Program-made: the position numbers and the translations under genes
Shown here: one piece after another, positions 55,976 to 64,000 of the stretch
Layout of the letters: every line of letters starts with the position of its first letter
How positions within the stretch are numbered: the stretch's first letter is position 1
The notes under the pieces: generated by a model
Seen by the model: only the letters and a program-made list of their open reading frames with translations
Database searches by the model: none
Told to the model about the DNA's origin: nothing
NCBI RefSeq assembly: GCF_003864295.1
Contig: NZ_BDQK01000017.1
Location: 124,001 to 188,000, forward strand
Length of the DNA: 64,000 nt
From: Aphanothece sacrum FPU1
Lineage (GTDB): Bacteria > Cyanobacteriota > Cyanobacteriia > Cyanobacteriales > Microcystaceae
Reading direction: 5' to 3'

Positions 55976-56047
55976 GGGTTACAGCGCGGCAAGTCAATTT
56001 TGGTCTAAAATCCCTGAATTATTGCCTGCGCCTAACCCATCCTACGA
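55976..56047. repeat. Palindromic repeat before tRNA-Val
   Basis: ATGGGTTACAGCGCGGCAA at about 55975-55993 pairs imperfectly with TTGCCTGCGCCTAACCCAT near 56023-56041. It is a common cyanobacterial dispersed repeat of the AACCCA/TGGGTT type with a ~30-base loop. Confidence 0.6.
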
Positions 56048-56107
56048 ATAATAAGATCTTGTTATCACCACAAGTACGGAAGATACAAAACCTGTGATTT
56101 TCTGAAA

Positions 56108-56181
56108 TGGACGTAACTGGACTCGAACCAGTGACCCCATCGATGTCAACGATGTACTCTAACCAACTGAGCTATACGTCC
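56108..56181 (-). tRNA. tRNA-Val (GAC)
   Basis: On the minus strand GGACGTA pairs with TACGTCC (acceptor); TAGCTCAGTTGGTTAGAGTA is the D arm; the anticodon stem-loop CATCG-TTGACAT-CGATG has anticodon GAC, reading GUC; GGTTCGAGTC is the T arm. No CCA is encoded. 74 bases. Confidence 0.93.
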
Positions 56182-56267
56182 GCACAAGTTCCTATCATAA
56201 CACAGTGTTTGGAAAACTTGCAAATATTCTTCTAAAATATAATCATTAGACGAAGGGGTCATTAATC

Positions 56268-56786
56268 ATGGCGTATGTCTGTCAACTTGGCAATCATCAA
56301 AGCGTCCATCTCGATAACCAGGGAACACAAACTGTTATCATCATGGCTACTCAGTCATTAGGACAGCAGCAACAATCAAGTAGTTCTTTTGGGACGGGAA
56401 CCTGGACCATACTCCCCCAATTGTATCAAACTCCCAACGGGGTCATCTTAAAAATTACTTCAACTCAGGGAGTCTACTACATTTTAATTCAAGGTAATAG
56501 TATAGGAATTATGAATAGTTCTCCAGTCTTAAGTGATTTTAACCCACTCCCTATAGAGCAAGTTTCCCATTCCCCATCTTTTACTATGCCACCAATGTCA
56601 CCCATGCAACCGATGAAAATGGGAGATATGCAAATGAGTATGAAACCCATGGAAATGCGGATGGGTAATATGGAAATGCGTATAGATTCAACCACTCAAG
56701 AGAAAAAACGATTTTGTAGTCAATGTGGGGCTAAAGTAGAAATTGGCGATCGCTTTTGTTCGAGTTGTGGTCATAAATTGGCCTAA
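56268..56786 (+). CDS. Met-rich zinc-ribbon protein
   Basis: This 172-residue protein has three parts. Residues ~1-85 form a small beta domain (YVCQLGNHQSVHLDNQG ... WTILPQLYQTPNGVILKITSTQGVYYILIQGNS). Residues ~107-138 are very rich in methionine (MPPMSPMQPMKMGDMQMSM ... KPMEMRMGNMEMRI, 13 Met in about 32 residues). The C-terminus is a zinc ribbon CSQCGAKVEIGDRFCSSCGHKL. A copper-binding or protein-binding role of the Met-rich part is only a guess. No signal peptide. Confidence 0.75.
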   Translation: MAYVCQLGNHQSVHLDNQGTQTVIIMATQSLGQQQQSSSSFGTGTWTILPQLYQTPNGVILKITSTQGVYYILIQGNSIGIMNSSPVLSDFNPLPIEQVSHSPSFTMPPMSPMQPMKMGDMQMSMKPMEMRMGNMEMRIDSTTQEKKRFCSQCGAKVEIGDRFCSSCGHKLA

Positions 56787-57065
56787 AATCTCTTAAGTTA
56801 GAATCTTAACTTAGGACCAGTCTTTCCTAATGTGTTTTTTAATCTGTCAAACTTTTGCACGATAAGGGATGCAAAGTAGTTTAGAACCAAATTTCTTAAC
56901 TTTTTGCTTAAAACCCTAAACTTCCCTGGTCTGTTTTCCTTATCCCCCTGACAATGGATTTGGTTAGGGAACAACAGTGGATCAGTTAGCATCATGCATG
57001 GTCTTTTAAGTTAACTTGAGAGGTTTAATCTTTTTTCTCCTCTTTTGTTAAGGGATTCGATATTG

Positions 57066-57663
57066 CTAACTGTTTTTTCTATTAGCTAGTTTAAGCTGAG
57101 GCATTAACATTAATAATATGAGTAAAAACCCTAAAATTCCTGCCGTTGCGGCAATACTAATTATGTCTAAATGTCGTATACTGATCGCTATAAATGTCCA
57201 GACAAAAACTCCACAATAGACTTTATCATAGTGTTGTAATCTAATCCATATTGCTATTATTCCCCCGATTAAAATCATCATAATTGTCCAATTTATATCG
57301 GTTATTCCCCATTGATTCCAACCAGCAAAATCAAGGGCTGAAGCAATATTAACAATTGTAGCAATACTGATCCATCCCAAATATAAACTAATGGGAAAAT
57401 TAACCAACCATTTTTGTTTAAATGTCAAGGGTTCTAAAGCAATATCTAATCGTAAATAAAGGACAATTAGAGGTATCAAAATAGCGATCATTGCCACGAC
57501 TGACAAGAAAAACCAACGAGATAAAAATATATAAACCCAAATAATTTGGGCTAAACTACTGAGGGTTAACCAATAACCCATTTTTCGTAATCGAGGATGT
57601 TCTCTATTATAGGGTAAAACTTGATAAATCCCATTGTCTAACTAAATCGGGATTAACTTTCAT
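57066..57663 (-). pseudogene. TspO/MBR-like tryptophan-rich sensory protein, 5' part deleted
   Basis: The 171-residue frame 57066-57581 (MGYWLTLSSLAQIIWVYIFLSRWFFLSVVAM ...) is the C-terminal three quarters of the cyanobacterial tryptophan-rich sensory protein, with helices and YLGWISIATIVNIASALD. Upstream in the same frame the sequence GIYQVLPYNREHPRLRK continues the family, but no start codon supports it. A start-like MKVNPDLVRQ at 57663 lies in another frame just before. The first two helices (~50 residues) are missing between them. A deletion with frameshift is inferred. Confidence 0.6.
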
Positions 57664-57695
57664 AATTACTCACACCTGACTGGTGATGGTCAAGT

Positions 57696-57935
57696 TTAGT
57701 GTTTAGGATAACTTCTAGCATAATAGTCGGAAGCAACTACCTCTAGCACTTCTCCTTCACCTAAAAGGGGATACACACAACCAACACGATTTTCCCAAAC
57801 CCGATGGGCGATGTCATAGTTAGGACATTGGATACGATAGGTAGAACCAGAGACAAGAGACGAACGACAACCCGCAGGAAGCACGAAAGACAGAAGTAAC
57901 TCAAGACTATCGGGGCCTAATTTTTTGGGACTCAT
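57696..57935 (-). CDS. Small hypothetical protein
   Basis: This 79-residue protein reads MSPKKLGPDSLELLLSFVLPAGCRSSLVSGSTYRIQCPNYDIAHRVWENRVGCVYPLLGEGEVLEVVASDYYARSYPKH. It has three cysteines, no signal or membrane segment and looks conserved in type, but I cannot assign it. The start has no strong ribosome site (AACATTAAT ATG). Confidence 0.55.
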   Translation of the reverse strand: MSPKKLGPDSLELLLSFVLPAGCRSSLVSGSTYRIQCPNYDIAHRVWENRVGCVYPLLGEGEVLEVVASDYYARSYPKH

Positions 57936-58147
57936 ATTAATGTTAAACTTTTTATGTTTTTTTAAGATCCTTATTTGATATTACATGGTATTTGTTCTTC
58001 TTTTGTCAATTAGTTCTTAATATTAAGTTATTTAAACCCACATTACGTACTTTTTTTTGTAGTATTTTTTGTAGCATATTCTTTGCCTTAATTGAGTATA
58101 AATACTTAGAAAACAAGATATTTAATGTACATTTATGAAATTTTTAG

Positions 58148-59590
58148 CTAATTTTCTAGTTTATGATATTGTTCATAATTAATTCTTCCTGCTTCATATA
58201 AAGTTTCCGTAATTTCAGAAATTGTTAACACAGAATAAGCGTTATAACCATTATTTTTAAGCTTGTTTTTGACTCCTTCTTCATGATCAATAAAGACGAC
58301 AATATCCTCAACATTTAACCCAGAAGATGTTAATTTTTCTGCTCCTTCCATAACACTTTTACCACTAATTAAAATATCATCAACTACTACAACTTTTTCT
58401 CCTAGATTAAAAGTTCCTTCAATTAATCGACGAGTGCCATGAGCTTTTACTTCTTTTCGTGGATAAATCATGGGATGATGTAACATTAAAGATAATCCGG
58501 TTGCTGTCGGTAAAGAACCATAAGGAATCCCGGCAATACGATCAAAAGTTAACGTCTTTAAAATGTCTGCATAGGCATTTAATACCTGATGAAATAGTTG
58601 AGGATTAGAAATAATTTGTCTTAAATCAATATAATAAGAAAAAGTAGCTCCCGATGCTTGAACATACTCTCCAAACAGTAAACAACCAATATCATATAGT
58701 TGTAAAATTAAATTGTGATGGGGATGATGTTTAAGTCCACATACATTAGGAGTCCATAGTTGACAGCTTGACTGTTCTTTAATAACTTCATTTCTGATTT
58801 GATTAATTTGTTGATTTAGAGATTTTATTGGTTCTATTAATTCATTTTCTTTTAGTAAATCTTGAGGAACCGGAATCAATAATCCCTCCCCATGAATATT
58901 TAAACCTGCTGTTAAAATAGAGTCAAAATTTTGACTATTTGACCAAATACTTCGCAATAAAATAAATCTTTCAGGTGCAATAGAACGAACTTTTTTAATG
59001 ACTTCTACATCAGTAGTTCCTACTTCTAAAAATAATTGTTCAATGGTTCCCCAAGTCTTAACTTCCTTGACAACTTGTAAATAAAAAGGAGCATCAGGGG
59101 TTGGATATTCTTGTAATGCAACTGCCCCAGGATTAGACGTATGACAAAGAATAAATATACCTTTATCTGGATACACTAAAAAAGGCGCAACCTGATCTTG
59201 TCCCGCATAAGGATTTACTGTAACCGCATCTACTCCCCATTTTTCAAAAATTGCTTGAGCAAAAATAGTGCTGGTATTAATATCACTATGTTTAGCATCT
59301 AAAATAATAGGAATATCATCAGGAATAGCAGCTATAACTTTACCTAATAAATCTAATCCTGGGGCCCCTAATACTTCATAAAATCCCAGAGTCGGTTTAT
59401 AAGCACAAACTAACTCTGATGTTTGTACAATAATTGATTTTAACCATTTTTCTAACTCAATGATTAAACTTTCTGGCCCTTCTTGGGTACAGTAAAGATG
59501 AGGCATCATTTCTGGGTTAGGATCAAGTCCAACAATCAGTAAACTATCATGAGAAGCGATCGCTTGATTTAATTTGTCAAAAAAGTTCAT
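58148..59590 (-). CDS. pyrFE: Bifunctional OMP decarboxylase/orotate phosphoribosyltransferase
   Basis: This 480-residue fusion makes UMP in two steps. Residues ~1-270: OMP decarboxylase, subgroup 2 (LIVGLDPNPEMMPHLY, PIILDAKHSDINTS, VTVNPYAGQDQVAPFL). Residues ~285-480: orotate phosphoribosyltransferase (FDRIAGIPYGSLPTATGLSLMLHHPMIYPRKEVKAHGTRRLIEG, VVVVDDILISGKSVMEGAE). This order of fusion is cyanobacterial. The gene starts exactly at the right end of a TnpB element, so its native promoter has been moved away or replaced. Confidence 0.95.
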   Translation of the reverse strand: MNFFDKLNQAIASHDSLLIVGLDPNPEMMPHLYCTQEGPESLIIELEKWLKSIIVQTSELVCAYKPTLGFYEVLGAPGLDLLGKVIAAIPDDIPIILDAKHSDINTSTIFAQAIFEKWGVDAVTVNPYAGQDQVAPFLVYPDKGIFILCHTSNPGAVALQEYPTPDAPFYLQVVKEVKTWGTIEQLFLEVGTTDVEVIKKVRSIAPERFILLRSIWSNSQNFDSILTAGLNIHGEGLLIPVPQDLLKENELIEPIKSLNQQINQIRNEVIKEQSSCQLWTPNVCGLKHHPHHNLILQLYDIGCLLFGEYVQASGATFSYYIDLRQIISNPQLFHQVLNAYADILKTLTFDRIAGIPYGSLPTATGLSLMLHHPMIYPRKEVKAHGTRRLIEGTFNLGEKVVVVDDILISGKSVMEGAEKLTSSGLNVEDIVVFIDHEEGVKNKLKNNGYNAYSVLTISEITETLYEAGRINYEQYHKLEN

Positions 59591-60854
59591 TTGACACTCC
59601 CTCGCCGTAGAAGGGCGGGGATTCTTGGTTCACAGAGGTTGCTTGCGCATGACAGGTGTTACCACCAACCAAAGTAGAGGCATCCTCTCCCCAAGCGTTT
59701 TGACTGTCATGCAGCCAAGTTCCCGTATGCCCTGCGGTACTTAACCCAATTCTTAATATATTTCGTGCCGCATTCTCATCTCTGTCGAGAGTGCATCCAC
59801 AAGAACAAATATGAGTCCTCGTTGACAGAGATTTTTTCACAGTTCTGCCACAGTTAGAACAATTTTGAGATGTATATTGGGGTGGAACGGCAATAGTATG
59901 TTTACCATACTTTGTCCCAAAATACTCTAACCAAAGACGAAACTGATACCATGCAGCATCACTTATCGACTTAGCTAAACAATGATTTTTAACTAGGTTC
60001 TTTATTCTCAAATCTTCGTAAGCGATCAAATCTCTCGACTGAACTACGCAGTATGCTATTCTTTTAGCATACTCTTTACGTTGCCTACTTATTTTGAGGT
60101 GTCTCCTACCCAATTTCTGTCTAGCTTTTCTTCTATTAGAAGAACCTTTTTTCTTCTTAGAAACTTTTCTTTGAAGTTTTTTAAGTTTCTTTTCACCTTT
60201 GCTTAAAAAGCGAGGGTTTTCTACTTTATTTCCCTCGTGGTCAGTGTAGAAAGATTCGAGCCCAACATCTAAACCGATAGCTTTACCTGTTGGTTGGGTT
60301 TCTATTTTTAGGTCAACTGAAAGAATGAATTGGCAGTAATATCCATCCGCACGTTTAACTAATCTAACCCGTTTAATAGCCTCAATCTTGTAGAAATGTA
60401 AGTCATACGTTCCAACTAATCTAAGCCGCCCAATACCTTTTTTGTCAGTAAAGGTAATAGCCTTACGGGTTAAAGGGTCAAGATTCCATCCTGTTGTTTT
60501 ATACTCAACAGAATGGCAATTATTTTTAAACCTTGGATATCCTTTTTTGCCTGGAATCTTCTTCTTGCAGTTGTTCCTCGCTTCGCTGAGGCGCGATTGC
60601 TCGTAAAAACGCGATATGGCTGACCATGCTCTTTCAGCACTTGACTGTCTAGCTTGAGAATTCAATTCGTTAGCGAACTTAAAGTCATGAGCCAATACAC
60701 GACAATACTTATTAAGGTCATATCTCCCAACTTCTTTATTGTCAATCCAATAGCGTAAACACTTGTTTTGGACAAACTGAGCCGTTTTGATTGCCTCGTC
60801 TATGGCTAAGTATTGATGTTTTTTCGCTCTAACTTTAAACTCGAAAACTAACAT
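59577..60854 (-). CDS. tnpB: IS200/IS605-family TnpB RNA-guided nuclease
   Basis: This 425-residue TnpB has FEFKVRAKKHQYLAIDEAIKTAQFVQNKCLRYW at the start, RuvC I in GLDVGLESFYTDHEGN, RuvC II in IAYEDLRIKNLVKN, the zinc site CSNCGRTVKKSLSTRTHICSCGC and RuvC III in LDRDENAARNIL. All three acidic residues are present, so it should be an active RNA-guided nuclease. The last residues NELF and the TGA stop come from the first codons of pyrFE, 14 bases shared. No TnpA is adjacent: an IS1341-type element. Confidence 0.92.
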   Translation of the reverse strand: MLVFEFKVRAKKHQYLAIDEAIKTAQFVQNKCLRYWIDNKEVGRYDLNKYCRVLAHDFKFANELNSQARQSSAERAWSAISRFYEQSRLSEARNNCKKKIPGKKGYPRFKNNCHSVEYKTTGWNLDPLTRKAITFTDKKGIGRLRLVGTYDLHFYKIEAIKRVRLVKRADGYYCQFILSVDLKIETQPTGKAIGLDVGLESFYTDHEGNKVENPRFLSKGEKKLKKLQRKVSKKKKGSSNRRKARQKLGRRHLKISRQRKEYAKRIAYCVVQSRDLIAYEDLRIKNLVKNHCLAKSISDAAWYQFRLWLEYFGTKYGKHTIAVPPQYTSQNCSNCGRTVKKSLSTRTHICSCGCTLDRDENAARNILRIGLSTAGHTGTWLHDSQNAWGEDASTLVGGNTCHAQATSVNQESPPFYGEGVSNELF

Positions 60855-60951
60855 TTATGTTAAGCTATAACAGCTAGATATAGGTTAGCATACAATGCTC
60901 GTCATTGACAACCATCAAAAAGCCGTCGTAGAATGACGGGGTTTTAAACCC
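59591..60951 (-). mobile_element. IS1341-type element carrying tnpB, inserted at pyrFE start
   Basis: The left end (upstream of tnpB, about 60920-60951) has a GCCGTC...GACGGGGTTTTAAACCC hairpin; the right end has a CCCCGCCCTTCTACGGCGAGGG hairpin and GTGTCAA immediately before the pyrFE ATG. The ends are estimated by eye. No target-site duplication is expected for this family. The right end would be the reRNA scaffold, and the guide would be the first bases of pyrFE. Confidence 0.7.
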
Positions 60952-61068
60952 AAAATTTCCGATAACATTTCTCATATAGATTAAGTAAGACTATTGTTAG
61001 CCTAGAATGGATAAAGAACTCAAATAATGATCTCATAACAGAATCAACCGCTAGAGACGTAATGGAAT

Positions 61069-62088
61069 ATGGATTTAATCACGCTACAAAGTTTTCTCGA
61101 TAACACTGCCTTTTTGATTTTATTGCTCACCATGTTAATTTATTGGTCAGCAGCAGCTTTTAAAGGAATTCCTTGGTTATCTACCTTGGGAACGGCAGGG
61201 GTCGCTATTGCTAACCTTTCCATCGCCGGACTACTTATTGCTCGTTGGATTGAGGGAGGATACTTCCCCTTAAGTAATCTTTACGAATCCTTATTTTTTC
61301 TCGCTTGGGGTATTACCGCAGTCCACCTCATGGCTGAAAAAATGAGTCAGAGTTCCTTAGTCGGAGTGGTGACAACCCCTGTTGCTATGGGGATTACCGC
61401 TTTTGCTGCTTTGACCCTCCCTTCAGAAATGCAGTTCTGTGAACCCTTAGTCCCTGCCCTTAAGTCTAACTGGTTAATGATGCACGTTAGCGTCATGATG
61501 CTCAGTTATGCGACTTTAATGGTCGGGGCAGTATTAGCCATTGCTTTTCTCATTGTAACCCGTGGCCAAGATATTGAATTACGAGGCAGTTCCGTAGGAA
61601 CTGGAGGCTATCGGGATAAATTAGGGCGATCGCAGCTATTCTCTACTAATAATAACCATAAAGAACCTGCGATAGCCATAGCTGATAAAAATGGTAGTGG
61701 CGGTACCGCAGTTCTAGACATGATAGCAACAGCAACAAAGAGTGAAGCTATTCTATCTCCCCAACTTCTCACCCTAGCTGATACCCTAGATAATATAAGT
61801 TATCGCATTATTGGGCTAGGGTTTCCCTTATTAACTATTGGTATCATAGCAGGAGCAGTTTGGGCTAATGAAGCTTGGGGTTCTTATTGGAGTTGGGACC
61901 CGAAAGAAACCTGGGCCTTAATTACTTGGTTAGTATTTGCTGCTTATCTTCATGCACGTATTACGAAAGGTTGGCAAGGAAGAAAACCTGCTATCTTAGC
62001 TGCTAGTGGGTTTATGGTGGTTTGGGTTTGTTATTTAGGGGTGAATTTATTGGGTAAGGGTTTACATTCTTACGGGTGGTTTTTTTAG
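61069..62088 (+). CDS. ccsB: System II cytochrome c biogenesis protein CcsB (Ycf5/CcsA type)
   Basis: This 339-residue protein of the haem-handling family is called CcsA or Ycf5 in plastids and CcsB in NCBI. Eight hydrophobic helices; haem-binding WWD-type motif [28 protein letters not shown]; histidines in [12 protein letters not shown] and [10 protein letters not shown]. It exports haem to the lumen and attaches it to apocytochromes with CcsB/Ccs1 partner. A GTAATGGAAT leader gives no good ribosome site. It is convergent with tRNA-Ser. Confidence 0.92.
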   Translation: MDLITLQSFLDNTAFLILLLTMLIYWSAAAFKGIPWLSTLGTAGVAIANLSIAGLLIARWIEGGYFPLSNLYESLFFLAWGITAVHLMAEKMSQSSLVGVVTTPVAMGITAFAALTLPSEMQFCEPLVPALKSNWLMMHVSVMMLSYATLMVGAVLAIAFLIVTRGQDIELRGSSVGTGGYRDKLGRSQLFSTNNNHKEPAIAIADKNGSGGTAVLDMIATATKSEAILSPQLLTLADTLDNISYRIIGLGFPLLTIGIIAGAVWANEAWGSYWSWDPKETWALITWLVFAAYLHARITKGWQGRKPAILAASGFMVVWVCYLGVNLLGKGLHSYGWFF

Positions 62089-62105
62089 TTAAGTTTAGGT
62101 GAAAA

Positions 62106-62142
62106 ATAAGCTAAAGCGTATGTAAAGTGCGTTTTAGCTTAT
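62106..62142 (+). terminator. Hairpin after ccsB
   Basis: ATAAGCTAAAGCG and CGTTTTAGCTTAT are inverted with an 11-base loop, followed by an AT-rich stretch. It lies between ccsB and the convergent tRNA-Ser and could end either transcript. Confidence 0.55.
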
Positions 62143-62196
62143 CAATATTAAAAAAACGTGCGTGCAAAATACCACTAACTCGACAAAAGTCAATAA

Positions 62197-62281
62197 CGGA
62201 GAGGGTGGGATTTGAACCCACGTTGACTTTCGCCAAACTCGATTTCAAGTCGAGCGCATTCGACCACTCTGCCACCTCTCC
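62197..62281 (-). tRNA. tRNA-Ser (TGA)
   Basis: On the minus strand GGAGAGG pairs with CCTCTCC; the D arm TGGCAGAGTGGTCGAATGCG, anticodon stem-loop CTCGA-CTTGAAA-TCGAG with anticodon TGA, a long variable arm TTTGGCGAAAGTCAAC and T arm GTGGGTTCAAATCCCAC. 85 bases, class II as expected for serine. No CCA encoded. Confidence 0.93.
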
Positions 62282-62339
62282 AAAGAGCCACAGATTTCTA
62301 TTGTAGCAAAATCGGTCTATTTCACAAGCCCCAATCTCG

Positions 62340-63263
62340 TTAAACAAGTTGAGGAACCTCTTGATAATACAAATATTCCTGATAAATAATCCTGTAAGTT
62401 TGATTGAGCCAAATTAAAGCAATTTCAATCACCTGACCCTGATTAAGAGACACTAAAGAAAAATTACGCAACTTTTCCCCTTCCTGCTCAATAATGCGGG
62501 GGACACTAGCCGCATTTAAGTAAATCGTCCCTTGAGGATCATTCTTGACCCTAGTACGCAGTTGAGAACGAGTATGACGTAATCGATGGTGCATATGGCC
62601 AAACGTCACCAAAGGTATCTGTTTCCCCAGACCACGAACTTGGGCGATCGCCTCCCCTAAATCAGGATCACCATGATCACCCCCCAAAGGTTGCCAATCT
62701 CGGCCACACATGGCTTCAGGTTCTTTTCCTAGTCCTGTTGGTCCATTATGTCCCAAAAAAAGCACTGTCTCAAAGGCGGTTTTCTTGGCTTCTGCGACCA
62801 TTTTAGCAGTAGATTCGATAAAATTAGTTATCCCATAGCGATCACGCAGAAATTCTTTATTTTTCCATTCTGGGCCACCCCAACTATAAGGACGACTCCC
62901 CACAACAGATAGATTAAGGGTAGGAAAGTCCAGCTTACTATAACCGACATGGATATCCCCTAAAATATCAAGTTGGGTTTGGACTCGGTCTTCTTTTTGA
63001 TGGTCATAAGGACATTGTTTACGTCCCCAGTCTGATGCGGTGTACCAAGCATCATGATTCCCCATAATGACCGCTTTGGGAATGGATAAGGACTCGATTA
63101 AACTGACGACACGGACAGATTCATTGCCAAAATCCCCGACAAATAAAGCTAGATCAACTCCTATGGCTTCAAGAGCTAGATTATCAGCTTCTTCCCACTG
63201 CTCGTGAATATCTCCTATCACGGCAATCTTAATCTCTTGCTTAGGATAAGTGATCATGTTCAT
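62340..63263 (-). CDS. TIGR04168 metallophosphoesterase family protein
   Basis: This 307-residue calcineurin-like phosphoesterase has metal motifs VIGDIHEQWEEADN, LFVGDFGNESV, VIMGNHDAWYT, LFLGHNGP and FGHMHHRLRH. It matches the cyanobacteria/plant TIGR04168 family, of unknown substrate. A second ATG two codons on is equally usable. Opposite to yggT. Confidence 0.9.
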   Translation of the reverse strand: MNMITYPKQEIKIAVIGDIHEQWEEADNLALEAIGVDLALFVGDFGNESVRVVSLIESLSIPKAVIMGNHDAWYTASDWGRKQCPYDHQKEDRVQTQLDILGDIHVGYSKLDFPTLNLSVVGSRPYSWGGPEWKNKEFLRDRYGITNFIESTAKMVAEAKKTAFETVLFLGHNGPTGLGKEPEAMCGRDWQPLGGDHGDPDLGEAIAQVRGLGKQIPLVTFGHMHHRLRHTRSQLRTRVKNDPQGTIYLNAASVPRIIEQEGEKLRNFSLVSLNQGQVIEIALIWLNQTYRIIYQEYLYYQEVPQLV

Positions 63264-63333
63264 TGACTAAAAATTTTATGTTATCTTAATATAACAGCTT
63301 ATGACATCAGTTTAGTTAATTATCTACCCCAAT

Positions 63334-63624
63334 ATGAATATAGCTAGTATCGGTAGTTTGGCCTTAGGGTTATTATTAGGACTCATGACCTTTTTATTTA
63401 TTATTCGTATTGTTTTAACTTGGTATCCTCAAGTTGAATTGAATCGTTTTCCTTGGAGGTTAATTGCGTTACCGACTGAACCTTTATTAATTCCTGTGCG
63501 TCAGGTTATTCCTCCTGTGGGTGGGGTAGATATTAGTCCTATTATTTTGGTCGGAATTTGTAGTTTATTGCGAGAATTTTTAATCGGACAACAAGGACTT
63601 ATTACAATGGCTTTATCTCGCTAA
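63334..63624 (+). CDS. YggT family membrane protein
   Basis: This 96-residue protein has two hydrophobic helices separated by the YggT signature (IVLTWYPQVELNRFPWRLIALPTEPLLIPVRQVIPPVGGVDISPIILVGICSLLREFL). In cyanobacteria and plastids relatives (Ccb3/YCF19-type) act in cytochrome b6f assembly or thylakoid structure. The exact role here is not decidable. Confidence 0.9.
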   Translation: MNIASIGSLALGLLLGLMTFLFIIRIVLTWYPQVELNRFPWRLIALPTEPLLIPVRQVIPPVGGVDISPIILVGICSLLREFLIGQQGLITMALSR

Positions 63625-63656
63625 TCTTCATTAGGTAAATAATTATTCATTGTAAC

Positions 63657-63992
63657 TTATCTTGTCTCAAATAGTTTTTCTAGTTCTCTAATTAATTTAG
63701 GTAAATCATTATTAACGGTATCCCAAATAATATTAAGGTTAATATCATCATACTGGTGAACAACCAAATTTCTCATTCCAATCATTTGTCGCCAAGGAAG
63801 TTTGTTAAACTGAGTTTGAGTTTCCTCTGAAATACGATTAGAAGCTTCTCCTATAATTATAATTCTTAGAATTACTGCATCTTGACATTGCAAATCTGAT
63901 AAAAATTCTTGTTTACTTTTATTAGCTATATACAATACAGCGAGTTTAGCAGAATCTAAAATATCATAAAGGGATTGATTGTCTCGCATCAT
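63657..63992 (-). CDS. hepT: HepT-like (DUF86) ribonuclease toxin
   Basis: This 111-residue protein has the R-x4-H-x-Y motif in MRNLVVHQYDDINLNIIW. HepT cleaves RNA or acts with MntA, whose adenylyl transfer to the Y of this motif is its antitoxin mechanism (known for the family). It ends at 63657 and its start is near the window edge; an mntA gene, if present, would lie just beyond 64000. Two start codons are adjacent (MMRDNQSLYD). Confidence 0.87.
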   Translation of the reverse strand: MMRDNQSLYDILDSAKLAVLYIANKSKQEFLSDLQCQDAVILRIIIIGEASNRISEETQTQFNKLPWRQMIGMRNLVVHQYDDINLNIIWDTVNNDLPKLIRELEKLFETR

Positions 63993-64000
63993 AAATAACT

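Noticed and set aside
62111-62347. 78-residue minus-strand open frame
   Set aside because: It runs through the tRNA-Ser gene and its flanks; the frame is accidental.

Overview
The window is a stretch of chromosome from a unicellular, AT-rich cyanobacterium, most likely of the Crocosphaera/Cyanothece/Rippkaea type. This is inferred from many HIP1 octamers (GCGATCGC), oxygenic-phototroph genes (ycf3, menA, sqdX, zeta-carotene desaturase, ferredoxin-thioredoxin reductase, ycf5-type ccsA/ccsB, clpR/clpP3), the fused pyrF-pyrE gene and a bacterial-type trm1. No rRNA, CRISPR array or prophage is visible. Most of the window is housekeeping DNA in short operons, with many small palindromic repeats between genes.

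Layout. 1-2806 (minus strand) is the most unusual locus. It holds an HPr-kinase-like P-loop protein, two tandem genes that join a PqqD/RRE-like domain to an internal Tat-type signal, a Thr-Pro tract and a variable six-cysteine tail, and a MauE-like membrane protein cut by the window edge. 3.1-8.6 kb holds a Uma2 protein, menA and a large AAA/WD40 protein. 8.7-13.5 kb (plus) holds a membrane protein, ftrC, a DUF309 protein, deoC and hpnJ. 13.5-18.3 kb is a small accessory island: a DUF6883/DUF4926 pair, two antitoxin-like ORFs and a single-chain restriction-modification enzyme. 18.4-27.5 kb holds a cupin, a DUF1400 protein with a Tat-exported carotenoid oxygenase, a degenerate amidotransferase, prolyl oligopeptidase, Uma2, and zeta-carotene desaturase with an SRPBCC partner. 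27.8-45.4 kb holds polA, murT, the SRP RNA gene (ffs), gatC, ycf3, uvrC, queE, a two-domain CAP lipoprotein, rnd, nfu, ispH, amt and ribD.

45.4-49.2 kb is repeat-rich. It contains two copies of a ~152-bp palindromic element, trm1, and five tandem paralogous coiled-coil/membrane-anchor genes with a mosaic ABAB pattern. 49.4-64 kb holds sqdX, rsmD-hisH, a YdcF protein, a sialidase, clpR-clpP3, tRNA-Val, a Met-rich zinc-ribbon protein, a broken TspO-like gene, pyrFE with a TnpB element inserted right at its start codon, ccsB, tRNA-Ser, a phosphoesterase, YggT and a HepT toxin.

The best candidate for an undescribed system is the 1-2806 locus. Gene order and domain content suggest production, Tat export and disulphide maturation of small cysteine-rich peptides whose front part is constant and whose tail is diversified. 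Second are the five-gene coiled-coil array and the TnpB insertion whose guide would be read from pyrFE itself. A family of ~190-bp elements with terminal inverted repeats (three complete copies) explains much of the intergenic DNA.
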